The notes below the pieces were generated by a model, which saw nothing but the letters and a program-made list of their open reading frames with translations, was not told the DNA's origin and ran no database searches. A program made the translations under genes and the position numbers. Below, piece after piece: positions 1-9,927 of a stretch of 41,539 bases of DNA (position 1 is the first letter of the stretch; each line of letters starts with the position of its first letter). The stretch is from Pyrenochaeta sp. MPI-SDFR-AT-0127. Its lineage: Eukaryota > Ascomycota > Dothideomycetes > Pleosporales > Cucurbitariaceae. The stretch lies in contig JAGTJM010000124.1 of assembly GCA_020747015.1 (NCBI GenBank), positions 1 through 41,539 of the forward strand, written 5' to 3'.

Positions 1-479
1 AGCACGTACATGTGCTGGCTATTGTAGGGGTGTGAGGGGTTGGCCAGGAGGGGCAGCATCTTGAGAATGATGACTGAGAAGATGTCCTTGAGCTTAGATG
101 CCGGGTAGGGTGCATCTGGGGCGAAGAGTTTGAGCATGTCGACGATGCAGCAGACGGCCCAAGCGCGGACGCCGTTGTCCTTGTGCTGTAGGAGGCTCTG
201 GTGGGCCAGCTCCTGGGCAACTGGCATGAGAGAGTCGCGGTGCGCCTCGTCCTGGTCCATGGTGCGCAGCTCGTCCAGCAGCGCTTTTAGTCGCGTCAGG
301 AGATCGCCAACGCTGACCTGCCTGCCGGGCCGGCCGACCAGCGACTGCTTGAACCTGAGCTTCTTGGGCCCATGCTGCTCCTCGTGCGCTTGCTCCTGCT
401 CGTCCTCTTCTACCACATCGGACGCCGCCGCCGCCGCCGCCGCCGCTGTCGCGGCACTCCGCCGACTGCGAGGTGCCAT
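1..479 (-). CDS. PDS5: Sister chromatid cohesion protein PDS5, N-terminal part (cut by window edge)
   Basis: The protein starts at the CAT complement at 477-479 and reads open for 159 residues to base 1, where the window ends, so only the N-terminus is present. After a low-complexity alanine run coded by a GCC/GCG repeat (about residues 9-18) and an acidic stretch, the sequence enters the conserved PDS5 start: LLTRLKALLDEL, then a LDQDE-like MDQDEAHRDSL, HKDNGVRAWAVCCIVDMLKL, FAPDAPYP, LKDIF and NPSHPYNSQHMYVL. These blocks are characteristic of PDS5/Spo76/BimD. PDS5 is a HEAT-repeat protein that binds cohesin and controls its loading, acetylation and release in the nucleus. It is divergent from TTI1 with a 355-base shared promoter. 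No intron is needed in the visible part. The family match is by memory of the motifs. Confidence 0.9.
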   Translation of the reverse strand, partial: MAPRSRRSAATAAAAAAAASDVVEEDEQEQAHEEQHGPKKLRFKQSLVGRPGRQVSVGDLLTRLKALLDELRTMDQDEAHRDSLMPVAQELAHQSLLQHKDNGVRAWAVCCIVDMLKLFAPDAPYPASKLKDIFSVIILKMLPLLANPSHPYNSQHMYV

Positions 480-834
480 GGCGCGTGGCAACGCGTGTGC
501 GTGCAAGTGCGCGTGCAGACTGGGTGTGGCACGGCCGCTATGGTGGATGCAGATGCGGTGCCGTTTGCTCGCGTGCAAAGGCAATTGCTGACGCTGACGG
601 GAAAGAGGGGAGAGGGGAGAGGGGCGAGTCGACGGGGCGCGACGCGGTGATGATGGGCTGATAATGGGTGGTGGTGTAGGGATTCAAGTGGGAGCTACTT
701 TGGAGCAGCGACGCGCTAGTCGGCCGGCCGTCGCGTTGCTCACCGCACGACGCCGCGACTTCCGACTTGATGCCTCCTCAGCAAAGCACCACCTAGGACT
801 CGCGTCGCCAAGATAGGCTTCAAGGCTTCAAGGC
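480..834. promoter_or_regulatory. Divergent PDS5/TTI1 promoter with MCB-like sites and GGGGAGA repeat
   Basis: This 355-base interval separates two divergent start codons. It holds a perfect MluI-cell-cycle-box sequence ACGCGT at 491-496, only about 12 bases upstream of the PDS5 start and so probably in its leader, plus ACGCG cores at 642-646 and 711-715. A G-rich tandem stretch (GGGGAGA units, about 605-627) also contains AGGGG cores. In yeasts MCB sites bind the MBF complex and drive G1/S expression, PDS5 included; its use here is inference. Confidence 0.5.
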
Positions 835-3800
835 ATGGAGAGACAGCAGGCCTTTCAGCGAGTGCGCCCTTCTTTGCCTCGCCTTTGCTTGCTCTTATGC
901 TGACCGCCGCCCCAGTTGAAGCAGCCATGCGTCCATCTGCTGCAAGTCACTGCGAGCCTCACAGTCAACCCAAGCAGCGCAAGAAAAGATTTGTCCCACG
1001 CACTCACAAACTTGCTCGGCGCCCTTCACTCAATCACTGCCACGCCAGGCTTGCTGGACCCACGGCTCGCCGAATATGCCTTTGTGCCTCTGTCGCAGCT
1101 GCTTCGTGTCTCGCGCCATGTGCCTGTACGCGCCATGGAGCTCTGTCTTGAATGCATTTCGGCCCTTCTCAGTGCACGCTGGGGAGGCCATCTTGAACCT
1201 GCCTTGTCTGGCCAGCTGCTAATTCTCTTCACTTTCCTTGCAAAGCCCTCGTCGGCCGAGAATGGTATCGCCGCCACATCAGAAGAGCTCCAGGCGCTTG
1301 CACTCAGATGCACAGCCCAACTCCTCACAGAAGCGTCTCGCACAGAGCAAGCAAAGCAGGCCGTAATTGCTACAGCCAACATTCCAGCCTTGGCCGAGGC
1401 TGTCCTCGTCATGCTCGACAGCCTCACAGACTCTAAATCAAACGCTGTGAGGCTTCAGGCCGTCGCTGCGCTCAAGGCGCTCAATGATGCAATACCTGAC
1501 GATGACGCACTCGCAGGCTTCTTCCCCAAGCTCGTCTCTTCACTGACAAAGCTGTTGACCCCAAATAGCAGCAACCGCCCCGGCTTTCGCATTGTCGAGC
1601 AATGCTTGGGACTACTTTGTTCATTACTGCAACGTCTACTCAGCGATCAAAAGACTGAAAATTTGCCCGAGAACGCGCCTATAGAGATATCTGCGACTAG
1701 TAGTACTGTCTCGCGTTCCACCTCGTGGCTGCGGGCGACAGCATCTCAGGTGAAGATTGCACTTGCCAATGTCTTCAAGCTTCGAGATCATGACAAGCCA
1801 GAGGTTCGTACCGCGCTTCTGCAGTTGTGCCTCTGCATCTTACAAGACTGTCGAACCTCGCTTTCAGCATGTGCCAGTATGGCCATCGAGGCAATCATCA
1901 GCATTACCGACCACGGTGACTCCCAGGGCACGGCCAGGAACAAGCTCAAGGTATTGCTCTCTACAGATCAGTACCTCTCTGAACTCTTACACGAAAGCCT
2001 GTACGGTTGGGTCGTATCCCTTCCTCGTTTGATGCAGTCCAAAGATGACCACAGCAGACATCGTATCATTCACCAGGTCTCAGCTGCGCTCCGCCTGTTC
2101 GAGCAAAACTCAACTACGCTTGATGAAAGAATAGCAGCTAGTCTTTGTGAAGGGATCTCTGTGATTTTCCTCGAATCCAAAGGCTTGCAGGAGCTCCCTG
2201 AAGATATATCGGATAACCCTCTGCACGCGACATTGACTAGGCGCTCAACACAAACTGCTGTCTTCCAGTCGCTCAAGCTACATTTCAAGAGTCAGGATAA
2301 TACAATGGCAGAATTCAAGCTTTTGATTCAAGAGCTTGCGAGATCTGACTCCGCACTGACAGTGGCGCAAGAGCTGGTCAGGCGGATCGATGTTGGCCCT
2401 CTAGAAATGCGAATCTCGAGTTTCTGGGCGTCTGTCAACATGATCAGAGACATAACGATGGAAAATTCGCCCTTTGATGACTATGTTGATATAGGAATGC
2501 CGAATTTACGAGAGGCACTCCTGGATGATCTTTACTTCCATTCGTTGGCTATCCTCAACCAAAGTGCACCAATTACAAATACACCGTGGCAGATGTTTGC
2601 GCTAGCGCTCGAGACAGTGGCTTTACAAGCATTGCGGTACCAATCGGACTTTCGTGCAGAATTGAGCGAAGTGTTGTATCCAGTGCTTCAGCATCTTGCA
2701 GGTTCAAATTCCGCGCTTCGGGGACATGCATTGACCTGTCTCAACATGATCTCGGCAGCATCGGGATACTCGAACGTGGGGGACCTCGTCGTCGCTAATG
2801 TTGACTACATCGTAAACGCCATCGGCTTGAAACTAGCTGTTGGAGATGTATCACCTCAGGCTCCTCAGGTCTTGTTAATGATGATGCAGCTCTGCGGGCC
2901 ATCGCTTTTGCCGTACCTCGACGACCTCATTGGTAGCATATTCGACGCACTGGAGAGATATCATGCGTATTCCAAGCTTTCAGAACTCCTGTTCTTGGTT
3001 TTGAGAGGGGTGGCAGAAGAAGGCGTTCAAGCACCACAACTTGCACTAATCTCAGGTGATAGTCAAGCACCGGAACAACAAAGCAAGAAAGTTACCACAA
3101 TGGTAGATGCCGTTGAAGCGTTGAAGCGACTGGACGCTCTCAAGTGTGAAATGGACGAGACGGAGACTGGACTTCCGAAAGGCGCTTTCCCACAGAAGCC
3201 TTGGAAAGCTAGTCCTATTGCAGAGGCTGAAGATCAGAGCGATCTGACGGACGAAGGGCAACGACCAATTGATACCCAGAATGAAGATCTTCCGCCTCCT
3301 GCCCCAAGGACCTTCAACATTCTCCTCAAGATTTCTAATCTGACACAGTATTACCTTACAACAACATCGCCGAACCTTCGCAGCTCACTCTTGTCTCTTC
3401 TCAGGACGACTATACCCACACTTGCAAAGCACGAGAACTCTTTCCTCCCCCTCATCAACACTCTTTGGCCTGTTTTACTTCCTCGCTTACAGGACCCAGA
3501 AGCTTACGTTGTATGCAGTGCACTAGACGTAGTCGCTCTGATATGCAAATACGCGCAGAACTTTATGAGGACCCGCATTGAGGATGCTTGGGATCTCATT
3601 AAAGGCGTTCATCGACGCACAAGGTATCAAGTGCAAGATCGTAACACGGGGGCGAACGATCTCATATCCATGTCGCTTGATATTTCGGACGTGGGAATTG
3701 GTATGGCCAAACTTTCAATGGATACACATTCCAGCGTCGATACAATCCAGCCAGAAAAGTACATCGATGCACCTACACGTATGATATGGAAAAGTCTTGT

Positions 3801-4068
3801 GCGTGTGTTATGCGCGATTTCCGAACACGTCACGCTCCGGGAAGATCGGTTCGATGAATTGATGTACATATTGGATCCAATCATTGAATCAGAAGAAGTG
3901 CAGCAGGCTTTAGAGCACGGAAACTCTGATGCTTTATGGCTTTGGCTCTACAAGAAGAGCAAACGAAGCCTGACTGTGAAACACTCCGATTGTCGTTCGG
4001 TCGAGACTTTCGCATCGACAATCCGAGTGCCAGCCAGAAAGCCACATTGGCATTTCGTGGACATATGA
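835..4068 (+). CDS. TTI1: TEL2-interacting protein 1 (TTI1), HEAT-repeat subunit of the TTT complex
   Basis: Two exons, 835-861 and 916-4068, give 1059 residues. The long frame has an in-frame stop just before 916, but base 915 ends a good acceptor (CTGAC branch, then CCCCAG). A donor GTGCGC at 862 follows a nine-codon exon reading MERQQAFQR, which joins to LKQPCVHLLQ and gives the usual fungal TTI1 start (AFQxLKxPCV). The rest is helical HEAT-repeat sequence, including PLSQLLRVSRHVPVRAMEL near the N-terminus and a conserved C-terminal third with DPEAYVVCSALDVVALI. TTI1 works with TEL2 and TTI2 to stabilise PIKK kinases (TOR, ATM, ATR type). The last 50 or so residues look less typical, so a further small intron near 3930 cannot be excluded. 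Confidence 0.88.
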
Positions 4069-4917
4069 AGTCCGCACTTGGTTCAAGAGTCACATTTGAC
4101 CACTTGGTTTACTTCAACATGCATTGTCGGTGGCAAGAACACTATGCGAGGCCAGGCGAATTCGGACTACGAGACTGCAAAAAACCCATGGTTGTGCTTT
4201 GCCTGTAGGCCATTCGATCCACTTACGGGAGGCCGGGTCATTTATGATGTCAAAAATCCTCGCGACTCGAACAAAAATTCTCGAAATGTGTAATAAACGC
4301 CCACATTGCCTGAGATCCATATGTAAAGCCGGGAAGCGTTCTCCAGAGAACCACATACGCACTCTTCCTAAGAACGCAGTGCACTCCGTGTCCTCTGCTT
4401 GTAGTCCATGTTTCATGGCTCCTCTCATCCTGTTAGACTCGTGGAAAGGAGAGACACTGTAGCGTCACTGAACCTTATTCATCAATACTCAACCCATCTA
4501 AATGTTCCTCCCTCCAGCCGACCTCCCACTGTATCTACGACCATCACCATCGGCATACAGCGATTAAGGGATGTGGCCGTAAAGCTGTTCGACCTTTTCA
4601 ACGTAAAAATTGTAGTAGATATTCAAGGCTATCTGGTTCTGAGATTATGAGAATTTGGAGTAATAGGAGAAACGTGCGACTGAACATGCGACTGGCGATC
4701 AATTTGGGTGTAGATTTTGGCTCAGGAATCTTATAATATGAGAATAAAGTGTGCAGGTGTTAACTTGAACCACTGGTGAAGAAATGGGAGCATATGAATG
4801 ACGGTGCGATAACAGAGATTGGCTGAATCAACTTTTATTCACGCATTACAAGAGAATTTTCCACAGTATGTACATCTTGAATTCGCCACGTAGCACGCGT
4901 TTCATATCATACAAAGC
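4069..4917. other. Intergenic, convergent TTI1/BolA 3' flanks
   Basis: An 849-base stretch between two convergent genes. Only short, overlapping frames without recognisable motifs are present. Composition becomes AT-richer from about 4560, with several AATAAA-like sequences (for example around 4741-4746), as expected of 3' ends. No gene, RNA or repeat is supported. Confidence 0.6.
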
Positions 4918-5580
4918 TCAGGCAGCTTTTGTTCGTAGTTGTACGCCATGCCAGCTCTTGATCTCCTCCTTTAAAACCTCATTCACCATCTTGTGTTGTT
5001 TGATCACAGTCAAGCCGTTGAACTTTGGAGATTCGATGTCGAGTGCGTACATGGAGCCACAGCCTCCACTGATATCCTGGACCTATCGTTGCGTCATGTT
5101 AGCACAACTTTCAAAGCTCCACCAGCAATAACGGTTTCGGTATTTCAGAAGTTCACGTTGTGCCAAATTCAACCCCGCATTGCTGTGCTTCGCTTTTCAT
5201 ACGACTGACATCCTTGCGACGTACATCGATCGGTAGCGCCCAATCGGTGTAATCTACGCAAGTGCTCCCATCTCCGTCTGTGGGGCGTTTCGTACCTCCA
5301 ATTTTACGGGCTCCAGCTCGGCTTTTATCTTATTGAAGACGTGCAGCTCGGCCTCGTTCAGGTAATCCGGCGGCTCGGGTACGGTCGCCTGCTGCGAGTA
5401 TGACCTCGTGCAGATTGCGGGGGAAAATAAGGGCTGCGGCCATCCTAGATGCAAGGCTGGGGGCATTTGTGAAAGTTGTAGCCTAGATGCTGATGTCGAG
5501 GCGAGGCGAGGCGTGAGGCAGAGAAATTGCGCCACGGATGTGGAGGTGATGCGGCGGACGAGAGCCCGCGAGGGTGCCAT
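4918..5580 (-). CDS. BolA-like protein, mitochondrial
   Basis: Two exons: 5296-5580 and 4918-5082, giving 149 residues. Exon 1 codes an N-terminal region rich in Arg, Ser and Ala with almost no acidic residues (about residues 1-62), typical of a mitochondrial presequence, then the start of the BolA fold (LNEAELHVFNKIKAELEPVKLE). The intron (donor GTACGA, acceptor TAG, 213 bases) is removed to give LEVQDISGGCGSMYALDI, followed by FNGLTVIKQHKMVNEVL and the closing helix EEIKSWHGVQL. Cys103 and His125 lie at the family's iron-sulfur ligand positions. Mitochondrial BolA proteins act with monothiol glutaredoxin (Grx5 type) in late Fe-S cluster delivery. It resembles yeast Bol1/Bol3; which paralogue cannot be decided here. 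The intron is long for this locus, but frame and motifs join exactly. Confidence 0.9.
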
Positions 5581-7233
5581 TGTGTTGTGCAGGGAAGCTG
5601 TGATTCGCAGTCAGAGAGTGCAAGTTGCGGATTCATTACAGGGTAGCGAGAGTGGCAAGCTTACGAGAACGTAATGAATGGTCAACGCGAACGATTTCCC
5701 GCTGTTGAACATTTGGGCAGCTTCACATCACGACTTTCGTCATGGGCCCAAGCTTTCTATCGCCCGATCACGTGACTCGCTCGTTGAGCGGTCCTTCGAC
5801 CATGGGTACGCTCACGATACATCGCTCTGCCTCGTCCACCTCAATGTGATCAAAGTTGGACATCAAGGCATTTGCTTACAGGCTCAGATTGTGTGACCTT
5901 TTGCAACCGATTATCGCGATCTCAACAAAATGTTGCAATGTGCGGCATCACAAGCTAATATGCGCCCTAGTCAGCGTTCGTGCCGACTCATGCATATCCG
6001 GGGTAATATGGAGCGGCCCAGAGCCACCAAGATTGTGGAAGTACCTTCAAGTACCTTTGCGTACACCATTTGGGAATGCACTGATAGGAGATCCTCTTAG
6101 CAAATGCATTTCCCCAAGATTTGCAAATCTGTAACCCTACAATATGCACTTCCTAACCGGTAGTTCAGTCTACACAACGGGGTCCACTTTGACATACATG
6201 ATTGACAGCCTATCACAGCACCTTAGCAAGCCTCACTTCACAAGCGTCCTGGGATCGGTTCAACCAAAGAAGCCAGAGCTGGACCCCACTTTCTCAAGAC
6301 AACGCGGCGCGACTAGTCGGGACCCTGATCAGCAGAGGTTTGCCCCAGAGTCCACCTTCACATGTTAAGAGCAGGGTTATTATTGACCCCTCATGCCCAT
6401 CCCAAACGGTCCGTCTCCAGACTAAGCATGCCCTTTTCATAATCGAGCACACCGCGTGCGCCACAACGGGAAGAAGGTGCCACACGGGTCTGCTTAGGGA
6501 TCTGCTCAATCGATGGCACGGCAACATTCAATAGTCGCCGTGCCGGTGGTGGTTCGCGAAGATGCAAATGCGAGGTTGCGAGAGGCCTACGTTGCAGCAG
6601 ATGACGCAACACGTTCTATTTCGGGCGGCAAAAGACGATAGCGAGTAATCAATTTCTTGAGCACTATGGCTTACACTACAACCCAAATTCAGTCGAGGTG
6701 ACGATACGATCATGGACAGGATGTGATCGCAAACGTCAGTTGTTGACCTTCCAGGCCTTTGATGGGCCGGCATCGACAGCTGCCACTTTGGGCAATTCAG
6801 TTCTGCGTGTTGCCATAGATGACTTTCAAATTAACAGTCGTTTAATGCAACCAATGAGCACTGCTGCCCTCCGTGTCTGTAATCAGTACATAGTAGTCAC
6901 AATGTGAATTTCGCTATGGCAGTTATCAGGTTGGCTTTTCGTAGCTAAGAATAGCTCCTGAGCATACAAGAGTTGAACAGCGGTCTGAACCTGATGAAAG
7001 GCGCCAGGTATGGACGGTGGAATAGAACCGCCCTCACAACTCATGGCGATTGTCGACCGGGGAAACAGTGGGAAGCAATATGGATCCTCGAAACCGAACT
7101 GTGGCCCCGCGGCCTTTGGATAAAGGGAAGCGATCAAGGAACATAACGATGAGTACAAACAAGCGTCTCTGGCGCTTGATTTTGCCTCGACTCTTTCTCT
7201 TATCTGGTTTCGACATTGCTTAGCGGCAGCAAA
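5581..7233. other. Intergenic, divergent between the BolA-like and the secreted Cys-rich gene
   Basis: About 1.65 kb without a recognisable gene. Frames found here on both strands are short, overlap each other and show no domain, signal peptide or splice-joined continuation. The left end should contain the BolA promoter. The right end, about 7150-7233, has a pyrimidine-rich stretch just before the secreted-protein start, as is common for fungal leaders. Confidence 0.55.
5768..5775. promoter_or_regulatory. Palindromic E-box TCACGTGA
   Basis: A perfect eight-base palindrome with a CACGTG core, 188 bases upstream of the BolA-like start codon. In fungi this core is bound by bHLH factors such as Cbf1. 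Position and symmetry are seen; a regulatory role is inferred. Confidence 0.35.
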
Positions 7234-7963
7234 ATGCGTATCGCCGTTACGCTGGGCGCCCTGATGTCCCTGACCACAGCTATTCCTTATCCACAGGAGG
7301 AGGCACCGACAGAAGCACCTGAAGAGCCGATGCTCCCTACGCCTACGGTTTCAATCATTTTGACAACGTCTTTGAATATTCCAGTGACGGGCACACTAGC
7401 TCGGCCAAGTAGTCTTCCGGACTATGAGTCGAAATCATCGGCTTCTTCTCGAAAGAACCCTCATTGGGAGCCGATTCCAATCTTCACCAAACAGTGCCAG
7501 TGCTCATTGGCAACGGCAAGGTACCCATGTTGGGCTACGGATGCGCTGCAGGTAAGTTTGGTACTGGCTGGACAAGACGCGGTTGCGAGGTGCCACGCTC
7601 GCATGCGAGACAAGAATGGTACTGACGAAGCTTGAAGAAATGCCACTTCGAAGAAAACTTTTCATATGGTTGTTACATGTCCGCGGCTGGAGGATGCCCA
7701 ACTCCAACACGAGTAGTAAGAACTGGTATAGCCTCAAACATGTCCTCGATCTAACAATCATGTAGTGCAGCAACCTCTTCCAGCCCACTCCTCGCTCCGG
7801 ACGCCATCCTTGCGAGTTAGGACCGAATCCTCCTTTTGTGACCAGTGCCCCTGAGTTGATAACTTCCTCAGTACCAGCATTGCCGACTGCGAATTTGACA
7901 GTGCCAATTTTGCCAATCTCGAACGTTACACGGCCAGTCCCAATACGTGTACGCAAGTATTGA
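7234..7963 (+). CDS. Small secreted cysteine-rich protein (8 Cys), unknown function
   Basis: Three exons, 7234-7551, 7638-7715 and 7766-7963, give 197 residues, all joined in phase 0. I chose the ATG at 7234 because it begins a clear signal peptide, MRIAVTLGALMSLTTA, likely cut near residue 16. After a Pro/Thr/Glu-rich linker (about 20-85), a compact cysteine region follows: CQC, YPCW, KCHFEENFSYGCY, GGCPTPTRVC and HPCELGP, eight Cys in all, then a Pro/Val/Thr-rich tail with NLT and NVT glycosylation sites. Intron 1 has donor GTAAGT and acceptor AAG. Intron 2 has donor GTAAGA, branch CTAAC and acceptor TAG. An even Cys number and a signal peptide fit an apoplastic or cell-surface disulfide protein, possibly effector-like. 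I do not recognise a named family. Splice choice rests on consensus sites and on keeping all Cys blocks open. Confidence 0.75.
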
Positions 7964-8493
7964 GAGGGGGAAAAGATCAGTACAGGATACAAACACGAAA
8001 ATCTAGCATAGGACATTGCTCTTTGGCCGGAAACGACGGAAGGAGTTGGTAGACCAATACAAGGAGAAATCTAGGAATCTGAATTTGTTTGTTCCTATGT
8101 CCAAACTGCGTCTTTTGGACGTTGTTGTCTCAGGAAAGAACTCATACCTTTGATCAATCAACTCGCCCTTGTTCGAGAAATTGTAGAGAAATTGTCAACG
8201 CCTCATCCCCCACCCATGTGATGTCTGCGTGCCAGAACACTATTCCTTAGCCCGCCGCTACCGGTTTTTCATCCACCCGCCTTTGGCGATTGCATTGGCT
8301 CGTCAACGCTCCAGACTGCCGTCCATGGAGTTATGCAGGGCGCCCACATTCTCTCCGTAGGGAAAGGGCTTGTCGTGCATTCAGCTATGCATACGCGAGC
8401 GAGTCAAGCGCCACGTAAAGAGTAAGGCGACGCGGAGGGGTCCACTGCTCAAGGGCTGGAGGAAGCAGAGCTCCACCCTCTTCTATTGCTTGT

Positions 8494-8513
8494 GATGGGA
8501 TGGGATGGGATGG
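8494..8513 (+). repeat. (GATGG)x4 tandem repeat
   Basis: Four exact GATGG units followed by GCGTGG. The regularly spaced GGG runs could form a G-rich secondary structure. It lies in the gene-free stretch. Confidence 0.85.
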
Positions 8514-9893
8514 GCGTGGAAGGTAGAGACCCACTCTCAACAGTTTGACCTGTGCTGATATGCCGACAGTTAGCCGCGGGGGTTTTGCCGGCTTGACTGT
8601 AGAAGATGGGTTGGGATGAAAATCGCGAAGATTGGAGTGTAGAGGAGCCTGAGATTGGGTGATTGACAGTGTGTACAGTTGAGTCTTACGGGCGCTCAGG
8701 TTGGTTTGCTGATGCTATAGCAATTCCCCATGGCCCATCTTAGTCATTCGTAGCACAATTCATGCTTTCACCAGATTCTACTAAGCCGATGTTCTTGATA
8801 TCCTCAGTGGCAGTAATATTCGTTGGTAGGTGCAATTCTTTGGTTGGCGGCTTCACTGGTGTTGCACTGGGCTCGCGATGGGACGGGTGCTGTATACAAT
8901 GGCGGGTTGATGAAGACCCTGACGCGGCGACCAGGATTCCTGCAACCAAAATTGGTCAAACTTGGAATACCGAAGGCAAGGCACGGACGCGAGGGTTGAT
9001 CTTCGGTGCTTCATGATGCTGTCGTGTGCTCTCCTCGGGCCCGTCTCCACATTCTTGCCCCAGATGTGCGATCGTCGGAAGAATCTGCATGCTTTGTTTG
9101 GGACTGCGGGCAAGCGAGTTTTTCACATGCAATGTTCCGATGGTTGTCGACGCTTCTGTCTTCAGAAGACGCAACCAATCCATGACACACGAAAAACCCT
9201 TGACACTATCTCTTGCATTGGTCTCCAGCGGCCCGCACTATAAGCTTATCTGTTGTTTAGCTCGTTAATTTCTCAACGAGTGATGGTCGCAACACCATGT
9301 CTTCCGTTTGCGGTGCCATGGCTCGATAAGGCATGGAGCCTTTTTGAGAGACCCTGATATGCAGCCCCCAGCGCGTAAGCGGCTAAGCGGAAGCCCGCTA
9401 CTGCGAGACATTTCCTGTCTCGAGGATAGTAGTCGAGTGTGTGGTTGGAGCAAGGTTGACGAAAGCGTTGTTGAGCATTTTGCCGCTCCGAAGCCACCTA
9501 CCACACTGGCAAGACTCAACAAGACGCAATCCCGCCTGCTCCAACGCTCGTGCATGGGGGGAGGGGGAGGCATTATCTCATAGCATTGAACAGAGGTGTT
9601 TCCAGCTCGGCTTTATTTCCGACGACGTGAAATGGCAGGAGATGGTGCAAGATGTGCTAAAAACATGGCGAGGTTGCGCGCTAGCACAACAACGACGCCA
9701 TGCCCAAAACAGTGCAAGTGCCACCTGTTCGCCCACAAAACGTGCCCCTCCTGCTCTCTCGCTTAGAATTTGCAGACAGCAAGGATCAGCCCAGCCCAGG
9801 CCGGCCCCAAGCAATTCGACTGTGGGGGGATTCTCTCAGGGCGGTGACTCTTTCTGCCCTCGCTCTCGCATCTCTGCAAGAACGCTTCCATGG

Positions 9894-9927
9894 CGTGCGC
9901 CTCATCGTGCGCCTCATCGTGCGCCTT
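9894..9927 (+). repeat. 12-base tandem repeat, nearly three copies
   Basis: The unit CGTGCGCCTCAT occurs twice exactly and then in a truncated third copy. It is in DNA with no recognisable gene. Confidence 0.85.

Noticed and set aside
1026..1427. 133-codon frame antisense to TTI1
   Set aside because: Shadow of the well-supported TTI1 coding sequence.
7216..7233. Upstream TTG start adding six residues to the secreted protein
   Set aside because: A non-ATG start that would place charged or polar residues before an ideal signal peptide starting at the ATG at 7234.
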